A stretch of DNA of 64,000 nt from the NCBI RefSeq assembly GCF_001941945.1, contig NZ_CP015585.1, forward strand, positions 186,001 through 250,000, in the 5' to 3' direction. Below, piece by piece: positions 55,849 to 64,000 of the stretch (within the stretch, counting starts at the first letter, position 1; every line of letters starts with the position of its first letter). The position numbers and the translations under genes were made by a program. Origin of the DNA: Roseomonas gilardii (GTDB lineage Bacteria > Pseudomonadota > Alphaproteobacteria > Acetobacterales > Acetobacteraceae). A model generated the notes under the pieces. That model was not told the DNA's origin, made no database searches, and saw only the letters and a program-made list of their open reading frames with translations.

Positions 55849-56367
55849 ATGGCCATCGCCATCAACAGCTTCCAAAAACCGCTGCTGCGTGCGGCCGACT
55901 TCAAGCCGACGAAGTTCCACGATGGCGCCGCCAAGGCAGATTTCGGCAACAGTCTCCTGGCCTTCATCGCGGCAGACTTCCCGCGCTCTCGCTTCACACT
56001 GCGATTGTACCGCCTGCTGAGCCAGCATTTCGGCATGATCGCGCACTACGATATTCATGGCTTCTGGGCCGAGTACTTCACCAGCACCGCCGCCAAGCTG
56101 CGATTCCTGAATGACCTGGTGTCCTACCCGTGCTGGGGCGATCCGGCCTTCACCTTCTCCGACCTGGAGCGTGCCGTCATCGCTCGGCTCCGCTCGGCAG
56201 GGCTGGTCGAGCGCCTACGCGAAGCCCTCAAGCAGGAAACCGAGACGGCCGAACGCGCCCTGCTGAACCGTCTGCAGGCACGCTACCAGCCCGAGAAGCC
56301 GCCGGTGGCCGGAGACCCTTGGCAACCGACCGGGAACTGGGCGTCCGATCAGGGATCGCTCCTTTAA
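55849..56367 (+). CDS. Unknown protein, 172 residues
   Basis: Start at 55849 (MAIAINSFQKPLLRAADFKP). The middle is helical and aromatic (FAADFPRSRFTLRLYRLLSQ-like, HFGMIAHYDIHGFWAEYFTS, AAKLRFLNDLVSYPCWGDPA) and the C-terminus charged. Not recognised. It is the last gene before the structured region upstream of ssb. Confidence 0.65.
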   Translation: MAIAINSFQKPLLRAADFKPTKFHDGAAKADFGNSLLAFIAADFPRSRFTLRLYRLLSQHFGMIAHYDIHGFWAEYFTSTAAKLRFLNDLVSYPCWGDPAFTFSDLERAVIARLRSAGLVERLREALKQETETAERALLNRLQARYQPEKPPVAGDPWQPTGNWASDQGSLL

Positions 56368-56940
56368 CGGCGCCAGAGTTCCAACTCGGCCTGCCGCACC
56401 TCGCGAACGGCCCGCTCGTCACCGCCGCCCTTCAGCTGGCCGTTCATGGACGACGAGCCGTGCCCGCGTGAACAATGACAGGTCGCCCCGAAGCGCTGCC
56501 CCCTGTCATCCCGCATCGTCCGTCCAATCCAGGGATTCCAGGATCAAGGAGGAGGGGAGGAGAGAGGGAATCAGAGAAGGCTCGAAATGAGCGGGGGAAG
56601 ATGTCCGCAGGACGAGAGTGGGGAGACGTGTGTCGGCTACCTGCCCGTGCCGGTCGCATATCCTCGGGGTGCTGCGGTCTGAGCCACGGCGTCGGCCGCT
56701 CCTACCCCCGCTTTCCCCGAAGCCGGGGAACGCGCCTCCGGCTCGGCACGCTCGGTCAGGGGCCGGGGCCGCGCCTTGCGCGGGGCGATGCCCCGCTGCG
56801 GCGCAACCCCAACCCCCTCCCTCACATGCCTCGGGGGTAGGACCGCCCGCCACCGCGCCTCTGTTCGACCGCACCCGAGGATACGCGACCGGCACGGGCC
56901 GGAAGCCTCTTCGGGGAGAGAGAATGAAGAGGATCTGACG
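56368..56940. other. Gene-free spacer upstream of ssb, mainly a large palindrome
   Basis: About 570 bp without a supported gene. The left part (56480-56620) is a purine-rich tract (GGAGGAGGGGAGGAGAGAGG). The right half is the nested palindrome described at 56644-56898. Frames in this region are shadows. Confidence 0.5.
56644..56898 (+). promoter_or_regulatory. Extended nested palindrome directly upstream of ssb
   Basis: The outer arms CCCGTGCCGGTCGC...TATCCTCGGG (56644-56672) and its reverse complement (56871-56898) differ by only two or three bases. An inner pair CTCCTACCCCCG (about 56698-56709) and CGGGGGTAGGA (about 56832-56842) continues the stem. The centre folds further (CCCCGAAGCCGGGG, GGGGCGATGCCCC). 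It ends 42 bp before ssb. In F-type plasmids a hairpin region upstream of ssb acts as a promoter on single-stranded DNA (Frpo); the parallel is inference. Confidence 0.65.
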
Positions 56941-57429
<489 letters not shown>

Positions 57430-57538
57430 CGGCTCGCGCTCCGGTGCCCTTGGCGGGGCACCGGGCCGCTTCCCGCTGCTCCCGCTCCACCCCACCGGGC
57501 CGCCTGATGGCTGGCCCGGCTCACGAGGATTCCGCCCG

Positions 57539-57823
57539 ATGCCCGCAAGCCTGCTCGCGTCCATCGCCCCGCCGCGCCCGCATGCACTCACCACCATCGT
57601 CTGGGATACCATCCACGAGGAGGGTTTCCAGGGCCTCTATGGCCGCTGCTACCACACGAGCTCCTGCCATCCCTATCGCTTCGCCTCACGCGAGGCCGCT
57701 GGCCGCTTCGCCGCCGCGATGTGCGAACGCCTCGGCTACGACGGCTACCGCCTGGACACGCCCGGCCACCGGCCGCCGCCGTTCCCTGCGGTGATGTTCG
57801 ACGACTGCGAAATCCCGTTCTGA
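57539..57823 (+). CDS. Unknown small protein, 94 residues
   Basis: ATG at 57539. A conserved-looking core (LTTIVWDTIHEEGFQGLYGR, CYHTSSCHPYRFASREAAGR) with two cysteines and two histidines that could bind zinc. It ends DDCEIPF, which is surprisingly like the acidic DDDIPF tip of the SSB just upstream, so it might bind the same partners. Not recognised. 109 bp after ssb. Confidence 0.65.
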   Translation: MPASLLASIAPPRPHALTTIVWDTIHEEGFQGLYGRCYHTSSCHPYRFASREAAGRFAAAMCERLGYDGYRLDTPGHRPPPFPAVMFDDCEIPF

Positions 57824-57833
57824 GGAGCGTGGC

Positions 57834-58085
57834 ATGAGTTTCGTACTGATCTTCGACCCCGAGCCGCTGCTGAGCGCGCCGCAGTTTTTCGGCCCCTTCA
57901 CCTCCCAGTCAGCGGCCAAGCGGTATGCCGAGGCCACGGGGATGACCTTCGGTCGCGACTTCGACCAGGCCGCCGCCGAGGCGGACAGTCCGGAGGGGCA
58001 CGGAACGACCGACTTCCCCTGCGCGGTGGCCGCACTGCGGCCCGGCAGTGCTGGCCCCCGGAACACCGTGGAGGAGCGGACCTGA
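57834..58085 (+). CDS. Unknown small protein, 83 residues
   Basis: Start at 57834 behind GAGGAG, 10 bp after the previous stop. N-terminus MSFVLIFDPEPLLSAPQFFG, then FTSQSAAKRYAEATGMTFGR. Small alpha/beta protein. The stop overlaps the next start (TGATG). Not recognised. Confidence 0.62.
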   Translation: MSFVLIFDPEPLLSAPQFFGPFTSQSAAKRYAEATGMTFGRDFDQAAAEADSPEGHGTTDFPCAVAALRPGSAGPRNTVEERT

Positions 58086-58474
58086 TGCTGCGCCAGTATC
58101 ACGCCCCGCGCCGCCAGGGCGGCGACAACCCGCTCGGCGTCGGCACCATCGCCATCGGCTCCGTCTTCTATCTCCAGGACGACGGCTACTGGCGCGCCCG
58201 CTTCCGCGGCGCCGCCATCTGCCGCGCACCCTGGATCGTCGAGGCCTTCCTCAACGGACAGTACCACGCCGCCCGCCGCGATCCCGTCACGGGCCACTGG
58301 CTCAGCATCTACGCCGCCAACCGCACCGACCTGGCCCTGGTGCGCTCCCTACGCGACGGCCGCCGCCTCACCGTCGCGATCCGCCTCCTCCAGCTGCACG
58401 AGGACGAAGGCCTGGGGCTTCCGGACAACCGCTACCCGTCCTTGCCCCGGCCGCGTCCGCGCCCGGCGCACTGA
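58085..58474 (+). CDS. Unknown protein, 129 residues
   Basis: Start overlaps the previous stop by 1 bp (TGATG). Contains GVGTIAIGSVFYLQDDGYWR and ARFRGAAICRAPWIVEAFLN, then helical RSLRDGRRLTVAIRLLQLHE. Not recognised. Coupled to the gene before it. Confidence 0.62.
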   Translation: MLRQYHAPRRQGGDNPLGVGTIAIGSVFYLQDDGYWRARFRGAAICRAPWIVEAFLNGQYHAARRDPVTGHWLSIYAANRTDLALVRSLRDGRRLTVAIRLLQLHEDEGLGLPDNRYPSLPRPRPRPAH

Positions 58475-58543
58475 GGCCGCCCGCCCAGCCGAGGGGGGGG
58501 TGGCCACGCCACCTTCCCTCCCCCCGACAGGAAGGCCACCACC

Positions 58544-58780
58544 ATGCCCGCGACCTCGTCCCACGACCGGCACGCTCATGCCCTCACCATGGCCAGCAGC
58601 CTCGCTTCCGCCCGTCGCTGGCAAAGCGAGGCCTGCGCCCTGCGCGAGCACGCCGCCCTGACTCGCCTCACCGCCGCCCAACGTGCCCAGCTGCTCCGCG
58701 AGGCCGAGGCCGCCGACCGTCAGGCCCGCTTCTGGCTCGACGGCCTGCCGGTCAGCCCGCCGAGCGACCGGCGCGCCTGA
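58544..58780 (+). CDS. Small helical protein, 78 residues
   Basis: ATG at 58544 after AGGAAGG. Almost entirely helical (SSLASARRWQSEACALREHA, LRLTAAQRAQLLREAEAADR-like). Ends 29 bp inside the convergent gene. Not recognised. Confidence 0.55.
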   Translation: MPATSSHDRHAHALTMASSLASARRWQSEACALREHAALTRLTAAQRAQLLREAEAADRQARFWLDGLPVSPPSDRRA

Positions 58781-59342
58781 CCGACCCACGCGGGGAAGGC
58801 GGCAGCCACCAGTCCTCCCCCTCCGCATCGCGCTCGGCCGCAGGCCGCCACTGCTCGCCCCGGCGCGCCATCGACACCACCGTCGCCGCCGCCGATGCCT
58901 CCAGCGACAGCCCATAGGCCTCCAGCGCCAGACGAGCCGCCTCCGTGGCCATCTCGTCCGCCCGGCGCCGCAGCACCTCCAGTCCGGCATCGCCACGGCG
59001 CTGCGACAGATCCGCCACGCGAGCCTGCGCCGTTTCCGCCGCCGCCCATGCCTCGTCGGACACCTGCCGCGCCGCTGTCGCCCGGCTGTCGTAGTCCAGC
59101 AGCAGCGACCGCAGCGCCGCATCCCGCCGGGCGCCCCGCTCCGGCGGCACGTTCGCCTCGACGAACGCCGCTACCGCCGCCTCCGCCCGATCCCGCAGAT
59201 CCGCCGCCGGCATCTCCAGCTGGAACGCCTCCGCGATCTGCAGCACCACCCGCACGTCCGGCACCGCCTCGTGCGCTGCTTCCTCCCGCTCGGGCAGCAC
59301 CCGTAGCAGCGGGAACCGAACCACCTTGCCAGTCTCCGTCAT
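58752..59342 (-). CDS. Unknown coiled-coil-like protein, minus strand
   Basis: A 196-residue, highly charged, alanine-rich helical protein: VVRFPLLRVLPEREEAAHEA, then EAWAAAETAQARVADLSQRR and EVLRRRADEMATEAARLALE suggest a coiled coil. The ATG at 59342 has CAGGAGG upstream. It converges on and overlaps the end of the 78-residue gene by 29 bp. Function unknown. Confidence 0.65.
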   Translation of the reverse strand: MTETGKVVRFPLLRVLPEREEAAHEAVPDVRVVLQIAEAFQLEMPAADLRDRAEAAVAAFVEANVPPERGARRDAALRSLLLDYDSRATAARQVSDEAWAAAETAQARVADLSQRRGDAGLEVLRRRADEMATEAARLALEAYGLSLEASAAATVVSMARRGEQWRPAAERDAEGEDWWLPPSPRGSVRRAGRSAG

Positions 59343-59434
59343 CGCCGCCTCCTGCACGGGTGATCCCACCGGACGGAAACATACCTCCGGCTTTTGCGCT
59401 GATCAAGTAAGTATTTGTTATTAAGAGATTTTCT

Positions 59435-59764
59435 TTGCTATTGAGCCTTTCATCCTTTGCCAAACAGGGTGTCAGCAGCGGATCGCCACGGGGCCCTACG
59501 CCGAGCGGATGGGCAGAGACGCTGGCTCAGCTTCTCGCCGGGCAATCGGCCCCGCTTGAAAGGGAGAGCCTGGAGCTCCTCCACAAGAAACCCATGTGCC
59601 TAGCCCCCCTGCCAGCCGATGCTACCCCAGCCCATATCCTCGTCCGGCTGATGCCCTACCTCCCAGCTGCCGAAGCCTCCGCCCTCTATCGCCGCCTGAG
59701 ACAGGCGGCAGCGGACCAGGGCCTGCGATTCCACTACCGGAACGGCATCGCCTGCCTTCCATGA
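59435..59764 (+). CDS. Hypothetical protein, 109 residues
   Basis: A frame beginning at TTG 59435 behind an AT-rich stretch (59400-59455) that looks like promoter sequence. The C-terminal half is plausible (HILVRLMPYLPAAEASALYR, AADQGLRFHYRNGIACLP). The start is uncertain, and the gene ends where the IS110-type remnant begins. Could be a small regulator, or a gene whose 3' end was trimmed by the IS. Confidence 0.42.
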   Translation: MLLSLSSFAKQGVSSGSPRGPTPSGWAETLAQLLAGQSAPLERESLELLHKKPMCLAPLPADATPAHILVRLMPYLPAAEASALYRRLRQAAADQGLRFHYRNGIACLP

Positions 59765-59991
59765 GGCGGGTATATATGTGTGCGCTCAGCAGCAGGCGCC
59801 GCAATCCTGCCCTGGCCGACTTCGTTCAGCGCATGAGGTCGGCAGGTAAGCCTCCCAAGGTCATCCTGTTGGCGATCGCTCGGAAGCCCCTGGTCTTCGC
59901 GCACGCAATCGTTCGATCGCAAAAACCCTTTGCCTTGCAAGCCAGGAACTATGACGATCACCTAGTCCCGGGAAGCGCCGGGGAGGGTGGT
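59764..59991 (+). pseudogene. C-terminal remnant of an IS110/IS1111-family transposase
   Basis: The frame from 59764 reads MCALSSRRRNPALADFVQRM, then RSAGKPPKVILLAIARKPLV, the end of an IS110-family transposase. The DEDD and most of the Tnp domain are missing. The following 64 bp (59928-59991) match 47256-47319, so both places keep the right end of the same element type. The spacer 59992-60032 has no gene. Confidence 0.65.
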
Positions 59992-60032
59992 CTGCAGACG
60001 TTCCCCCGAACGGTTCGCAGAAATCCGAAGCT

Positions 60033-60815
60033 TCAGTCCGGGAAGCGTGTCGGACGGCGCTCGAAGAAGGCCGTGATACCCTCCCGAAAGTCAGCGGTCC
60101 TCGCCGCACTGGCGAATGCGGTCAACTCGGCATCAAGTTGAGCATCGAGAGACCCGGTTCCAGCGAGCCCAACAAGTCGCTTCGCTGCGGCCGTCGCCCC
60201 CACCGACCCCGCCGCGATACGCTCGGCCAAGGCATTGGCGGCAGAGGCGAGTTCGGCCGCAGGCACGACGAGATTGACCAAACCGAGGCCGCGTGCCTCC
60301 TCGGCCGACATGCGGTCGTTCAACAGCACGAAGGCGAGCGCCCGCTTGGCCCCGATGAGCCGGGTCAAAGTCCACGTTGTGCCGCCATCGGGCGACGTAC
60401 CGAGCTTGGTGTAGGCCGATAGGAAAGTCGCGTCCGCTGCCGCTACTACGAGATCGCAGGCGAAGGCGAGGCCGATCCCACCCCCGGCAACCGGTCCCTG
60501 CACGGCCGCGATGACGGGCTTGGACATGGTGGCGATCAAACGGATCGCGGTGTGGAAGCCGTCGAGCAACTGCTTCGTCGTGGCGGGTGCGCCTTCGAGA
60601 TCGGCGCGGAAGCAGGCGAGATCGCCGCCCGCCATGAAGGTGCGCCCCTCGCCGGAAAGGATCACGGCACGGACCGCACCGTCCTGCGCGACTTCGGCCA
60701 GGGCAGCTGGGAGCGCCTTGGCCAAGTCCAGGTCGAGGGTGTTCATCTGGTCGGGCCGCATGAGCCGGATTTCGGCAACACGGCCCCGCCGCGCGATGCT
60801 GACCACGTCCGTCAT
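60033..60815 (-). CDS. Enoyl-CoA hydratase/isomerase family protein
   Basis: A 260-residue crotonase. The oxyanion-hole regions are GEGRTFMAGGDLACF and KPVIAAVQGPVAGGGIGLAF; the active-site helix is AFACDLVVAAADATFLSAYT, and PDGGTTWTLTRLIG follows. It would hydrate or isomerise a fatty or aromatic acyl-CoA; the position equivalent to the second catalytic glutamate is not clear (TSPDGG). Start at 60815 behind GGGAGGG. On the minus strand, immediately beyond the IS remnant, probably mobile cargo. Confidence 0.87.
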   Translation of the reverse strand: MTDVVSIARRGRVAEIRLMRPDQMNTLDLDLAKALPAALAEVAQDGAVRAVILSGEGRTFMAGGDLACFRADLEGAPATTKQLLDGFHTAIRLIATMSKPVIAAVQGPVAGGGIGLAFACDLVVAAADATFLSAYTKLGTSPDGGTTWTLTRLIGAKRALAFVLLNDRMSAEEARGLGLVNLVVPAAELASAANALAERIAAGSVGATAAAKRLVGLAGTGSLDAQLDAELTAFASAARTADFREGITAFFERRPTRFPD

Positions 60816-60929
60816 GAACCTTCCCTCCCACGGCGGCTTCGACCGTCTGCACCTGTCAGGCAACAGTGCCCATGGAGCAGTTGCCGATCAAGACGCCGGA
60901 GCAGTCCCCGCCAGCGTCCGCTAAGGGTC

Positions 60930-60952
60930 GGCGGCGGCTGGTGGCCGCCGCC
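60930..60952 (-). terminator. GC hairpin at the 3' end of the recombinase, copy 1
   Basis: GGCGGCGGC and GCCGCCGCC form a perfect 9-bp stem around TGGTG, 8 bp beyond the recombinase stop on its reading strand. The second copy of the recombinase has the same hairpin (about 63718-63743) with one base changed. No T-run, so a weak terminator or a recombination-linked structure. Confidence 0.45.
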
Positions 60953-60959
60953 GCAGACA

Positions 60960-61604
60960 TCAGATGTCCACCTGTTCGGAGATGGCCAGGGCGTCGTCCA
61001 CCTCAATGCCGAGATAGCGGACGGTGCTCTCCAGCTTGGTGTGTCCGAGCAGCAGCTGGACGGCGCGGAGATTGCCGGTACGTCGATAGATCAGGGCCAC
61101 CTTGGTCCGCCGTAGCGAATGGGTGCCGTAGAGGGCGGGGTCGAGCCCGATTGAGGTGGCCCAACTGTCCATCAGCCGGGCATAGTGCCGCGTCGTGAGG
61201 GGCTTGTTCTTCCCGATCCGGCTGGGGAACAGGTAATCGCCGGGCCGCCTGCCGCTCCTGGTGATCCACTGCATGACGGTCTCGCGCGTCTGCTCGGTGA
61301 TCTCGAACTGCACCGGGCGGCCAGTCTTCTTCTGGATGACGATGGCCCGCGGCCTGATGCGGCCGCTCAGCAGCACGTCGTCCACCCGTAGGGCCACCAA
61401 GTCGCAGCCTCTCAGTTTGCTGTCGATAGCCAGGTTGAACATGGCGAGGTCACGCAGCCGCTCACCGATCTGCAGGCGGATGCGGATGGCCCAGACCTCC
61501 CGCAGCTTCAGTGGCGGCTTCTGACCGATGAGTTTGCCAAGGTTCCATGGTCTGAAGACAGCAGTGCCGGTGTCGGCCGACGGGGCGGTCGTGGTGGGTG
61601 TCAT
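60960..61604 (-). CDS. Small tyrosine recombinase/integrase, copy 1
   Basis: A 214-residue protein that contains only the catalytic domain of the phage integrase family. The first arginine is in IDSKLRGCDLVAL, the H-x-x-R in GTHSLRRTKVALIY (H162, R165), the histidine in LLGHTKLEST (H188) and the nucleophile in VRYLGIEV (Y197). All catalytic residues are present, but the N-terminal arm-binding domain is short. ATG at 61604. A near-identical copy begins at the right edge of the window in the same orientation. Confidence 0.92.
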   Translation of the reverse strand: MTPTTTAPSADTGTAVFRPWNLGKLIGQKPPLKLREVWAIRIRLQIGERLRDLAMFNLAIDSKLRGCDLVALRVDDVLLSGRIRPRAIVIQKKTGRPVQFEITEQTRETVMQWITRSGRRPGDYLFPSRIGKNKPLTTRHYARLMDSWATSIGLDPALYGTHSLRRTKVALIYRRTGNLRAVQLLLGHTKLESTVRYLGIEVDDALAISEQVDI

Positions 61605-61744
61605 GCGATTAGCTCCTGATCCGATCTCATCGCACCCGTCATGGGTGGAGAGCCGACCAGGGCAGGCTCGGGAGCGGAGGCGGTCTACCCGGAAGGCGCG
61701 ACATTCCCCGTGACGGACGCTATGCTGCTTTCCGGAGGTTCCGT

Positions 61745-62023
61745 ATGGGCGTGGTCCAGCTACCTGACGAGCTACAGCGCGTGATTGAGCGGCAGGTCGC
61801 CGAGGGCAGGGCCAGCAGCCCCACGGCGTTCCTGGAGGAGGCCGTCATGCGTCTGGTCGCCGAGACCAGCGCGGAGGAGGACGAGGTCCAGCGGGCTGTC
61901 CATGATGGCGTGGCCGATATCGAGGCCGGTCGCTACCGGACGGTGGCCAGTCTGGACGACGAGCGTCGGCTGCACGACGACATGATGACGAGGCTCCGTT
62001 CCCGCCTGCCCTCTGGCGGGTAG
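61745..62023 (+). CDS. ParD-type antitoxin
   Basis: A 92-residue protein: GVVQLPDELQRVIERQVAEG, then SPTAFLEEAVMRLVAE, a ribbon-helix-helix-type beginning, followed by an acidic helical C-terminus (EEDEVQRAVHDGVADIEAGR) that would wrap the toxin. Start at 61745, with TTCCGGAGGTTCC upstream. The stop overlaps the toxin start by one base. Confidence 0.82.
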   Translation: MGVVQLPDELQRVIERQVAEGRASSPTAFLEEAVMRLVAETSAEEDEVQRAVHDGVADIEAGRYRTVASLDDERRLHDDMMTRLRSRLPSGG

Positions 62024-62391
62024 TGGCCTATCGTCTCACCAGGACGGCAGAAGACCAGATCGACGCCCTCCTTCTCGACAGTGCCCGCGATCATGGTCTG
62101 GAAGCAGCAGGTCGGTACGGCCAGCTGATCCTGACCGTCATGGCCGCCCTGGGTGAGGAGCCACAGATGATCGGCTCCGCCGAAGTGCCCCGTCTCCCCG
62201 GCATTCGTGCCTACCCGACCCGCCTCGCCAGACAGCGCGTCGAGCCGACGCGGCGCGTTGCCAGTCCTCGGCACCTCGTTATCTACCGCCTGGCAGCGGA
62301 TGGCGTGGTCGAGATCCTGGGCTTGGTCCACGACCGCATGGTGCTGTCTCGCGCCGCCCGAAGGATTGTTAGGACCACCGACCGCGGCTGA
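62023..62391 (+). CDS. ParE/RelE-superfamily toxin
   Basis: A 122-residue toxin. The family features are YRLTRTAEDQIDALLLDSAR at the start, helices in the middle and the terminal HLVIYRLAADGVVEILGLVH, then DRMVL. GTG start overlaps the antitoxin stop (TAGTG). ParE toxins poison gyrase and RelE toxins cleave mRNA; the R-rich C-terminus is more ParE-like. Complete pair. Lies between the two recombinase copies. Confidence 0.85.
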   Translation: MAYRLTRTAEDQIDALLLDSARDHGLEAAGRYGQLILTVMAALGEEPQMIGSAEVPRLPGIRAYPTRLARQRVEPTRRVASPRHLVIYRLAADGVVEILGLVHDRMVLSRAARRIVRTTDRG

Positions 62392-62424
62392 GGCGGGTGG
62401 GAAGCGGTCATAGGCAGGGTACGG

Positions 62425-62868
62425 TCATCCCTGAGACGCCAGCATCGCCAGGATATTCTCCGGGAAAATCTTGTCGGTCGTTCGAGCGAGATCATCCCTT
62501 GACCACCATCGGTGGTCAGCCATCACTTTGACCTCTGCCTCCGTCCATCCTTCACGTGACAAGGCGGAGCCATCATGCCGTATGAGGAAGAAGCGCTCTT
62601 CAGCCGTCACCTCCTCGCCGCTTGGAAGGAGAAGGACAAACTCCCGTCGGCCAATGTCGGAGCCAGGATCGACATGCCGGATACCAGTTTCCTCGAACAG
62701 CTCGCGGATGGCGGCTTCTTCGAATGTCTCGCCATCTTCGAGGCCGCCGCCAGGCGTGGCCCAATAGCTTAGCCCCGCCAGGGCATCTTCCTTGTGAACG
62801 AAGCGGAACAGAAGAACTGCGCTGTCAGGGTTTAGGAGGAGTAAGCGGGAGGATGGGCGGCGGCGCAT
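62425..62868 (-). CDS. Nudix hydrolase
   Basis: A 147-residue Nudix protein. The complete box is GGLEDGETFEEAAIRELFEE, then TGI (G-x5-E-x7-R-E-U-x-E-E-x-G-U). It hydrolyses some nucleoside diphosphate derivative; the N-terminus RLLLLNPDSAVLLFRFVHKE resembles housecleaning enzymes. No ribosome site is very clear before the ATG. Located with the VOC gene between recombinase copies on the minus strand. Confidence 0.9.
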   Translation of the reverse strand: MRRRPSSRLLLLNPDSAVLLFRFVHKEDALAGLSYWATPGGGLEDGETFEEAAIRELFEETGIRHVDPGSDIGRREFVLLLPSGEEVTAEERFFLIRHDGSALSREGWTEAEVKVMADHRWWSRDDLARTTDKIFPENILAMLASQG

Positions 62869-63046
62869 GGCTCTACATTACCGCGGCGACTGCCGTTCGT
62901 CCTGCCGGGGAATGTAGGTCTGCTCAGGGTCGCCTGCCGCGCTAGCCTCCTCGGCCGAGGCCCAGCGCCGGGGAGGGTGGACAGCGGACTCTCGTGGGAG
63001 GACCGCAACGCGGCACGGCTCAAGCGCCGTGCCGCAGCGACAAGTC

Positions 63047-63577
63047 CTAGTTCAAACCACGGGAGGCGCGATACTCCGCACGCTGTGTCTCATAGCGCGC
63101 CGGCAGGTCCGCAACCTCGACATCTTCCATCCTGGTCATGATGCGCCAGACATGCCCGAATGGATCGTGGAACTGCACCAAGCGGTCGCCCCAGAAGCCG
63201 TCCTGCACCGCTTCGTCCTGCAGCGTCGTTGATGCCCCTGCTGCTATCGCCTTCGCCAACACGGCGTCCACATCGTCCACATAGAGCGTCAGGAAGGTGG
63301 ATGCCGCCCCGGCCGAGAGGGGCGAGCGGGGCCAGTCGGGGCGGGGAGCCTCCTTCCAACGGGGGTTCTCACGGGTGACGATGAGATGAGCGCCGGCCAA
63401 GCTCAACTCGGCAGACAACGCCTCCTCACCGATGGGCGCTCCTGGGTGGACTGAATGGCTGCGCTCAATCTCCTCCGCGCCGAGCACGTCACGATAGAAG
63501 TCCGCTGCTGCTGCCACGTCCTGCACGATCAGCGTGACGCCGAGCTGCGCCACGCCTTGCCTCCCCACGATCGCCAA
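63047..63577 (-). CDS. VOC-family (glyoxalase/bleomycin-resistance-like) protein
   Basis: A 176-residue protein with two beta-alpha-beta-beta-beta modules: LGVTLIVQDVAAAADFYRDV, then LGAEEIERS; and FLTLYVDDVDAVLAKAIAAG, then DPFGHVWRIMTR, where the H and E-type ligands could bind a metal. Substrate unknown (antibiotic binding or lactoylglutathione-type chemistry are options). Start uncertain: TTG at 63577 behind AAGGGAGAAGGG, or a GTG at 63568. Confidence 0.82.
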   Translation of the reverse strand: MAIVGRQGVAQLGVTLIVQDVAAAADFYRDVLGAEEIERSHSVHPGAPIGEEALSAELSLAGAHLIVTRENPRWKEAPRPDWPRSPLSAGAASTFLTLYVDDVDAVLAKAIAAGASTTLQDEAVQDGFWGDRLVQFHDPFGHVWRIMTRMEDVEVADLPARYETQRAEYRASRGLN

Positions 63578-63748
63578 AACCCTTCTCCCTTCCCAGTACT
63601 GACCCGCCCAATGCGAGTCTTTCGCAAGGCTAAGGCGGGGCCTATGTTCCTGTAAAGTTCTCCGTGTTGCGCGCAGGAGGGCGCGTTCTAGCCAGTGATC
63701 GAAGGTCCGTTCAGGGTCGGCGGCGGCTGGTGACCGCCGCCGCAGCCA

Positions 63749-64000
63749 TCAGATATCCACCTGTTCGGAGATGGCCAGGGCGTCGTCCACCTCGATGCCA
63801 AGGTAGCGTACGGTGCTTTCCAGCTTGGTGTGTCCGAGCAGCAACTGGACGGCGCGGAGATTGCCGGTGCGCCGGTAGATCAGCGCCACCTTGGTTCGCC
63901 GCAGAGAGTGGGTGCCGTAGAGGGCCGGGTCGAGCCCGATCGAAGTGGCCCAACTGTCCATCAGCCGGGCATAGTGCCGCGTCGTGAGAGGCTTGTTCTT
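63749..64000 (-). CDS. Small tyrosine recombinase/integrase, copy 2 (cut by the window edge)
   Basis: The last 84 codons are visible and translate to the same sequence as copy 1 over its last 70+ residues, including HSLRR, LLGHTKLEST and VRYLGIEV; the nucleotide differences are mostly silent third-position changes. The direct repeat begins near 63707 (compared with about 60917), so the block of parDE, nudix and VOC lies between two same-orientation recombinase copies about 2.8 kb apart. Confidence 0.9.
   Translation of the reverse strand, partial: KNKPLTTRHYARLMDSWATSIGLDPALYGTHSLRRTKVALIYRRTGNLRAVQLLLGHTKLESTVRYLGIEVDDALAISEQVDI

Overview
The window looks like a high-GC alphaproteobacterial plasmid or plasmid-derived accessory region. 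Acetobacteraceae (Roseomonas-like) is my best guess. The clues are uniformly high GC, an alphaproteobacterial SOS box (GTTC-N7-GTTC) in front of a mutagenesis operon, an iteron-flanked replication initiator, a DUF1612-type (RHE_PE00001-like) protein and an NDUFS4-like protein. No rRNA, tRNA, ribosomal-protein or other core chromosomal genes are seen, and there is no CRISPR array.

Layout. (1) 1-0.85 kb: IS5-family transposase remnants. (2) 0.87-10.8 kb: a stress-tolerance island resembling the transmissible locus of stress tolerance (psiE, three hsp20, a MarR-like regulator, ftsH, a clpK/clpG-type disaggregase, a hibernation-factor/sigma-like fusion, an NDUFS4-like gene and hdeD). (3) 10.9-15.1 kb: IS66 debris, an orphan protein with a PD-(D/E)XK-like signature plus a cysteine cluster, and a DUF1612 gene. 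(4) 15.2-19.4 kb: a small catabolic cluster (lactonase, MFS transporter, malate/lactate-type dehydrogenase, LysR) whose LysR gene is cut by a complete IS21 element. (5) 19.4-23.8 kb: IS21, IS66 and IS5 material. (6) 24.0-25.5 kb: a Rep gene with iterons on both sides. (7) 26.2-31.3 kb: an SOS-controlled imuB/dnaE2 mutagenesis operon with a small unknown gene where imuA is expected. (8) 31.4-59.3 kb: a long, almost entirely plus-strand block of plasmid-type genes: TOPRIM protein, GHKL ATPase, XF1762-like acetyltransferase, ArdC antirestriction protein, PP-loop sulfurtransferase-like enzyme, a 1690-residue methylase/helicase, ParB-like protein, C5 cytosine methyltransferase, SSB and many small unknowns. 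(9) 47.3-48.6 kb (inside block 8) and 59.8-64 kb: cargo, namely a chromate transporter, an enoyl-CoA hydratase, two copies of a small tyrosine recombinase, a ParDE toxin-antitoxin pair, a Nudix hydrolase and a VOC protein.

How it fits together. Rep and its iterons would replicate the element. The ParB-like protein, ArdC, the two DNA methyltransferases and SSB are what is usually found in the early-entering (leading) region of conjugative plasmids. The most unusual signal is in the spaces between genes of block 8. A GC-rich palindrome recurs seven times, always on the plus strand and always just before a gene. In at least five copies it is followed by a second short hairpin whose sequence differs but whose pairing is kept, next to the start codon. 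A second intergenic repeat type occurs twice, and a ~255-nt nested palindrome precedes ssb. I suggest, as inference only, a family of structured leaders or single-strand promoters coordinating early expression.

Limits: all calls come from reading the sequence and its translations. No database or structure search was run.
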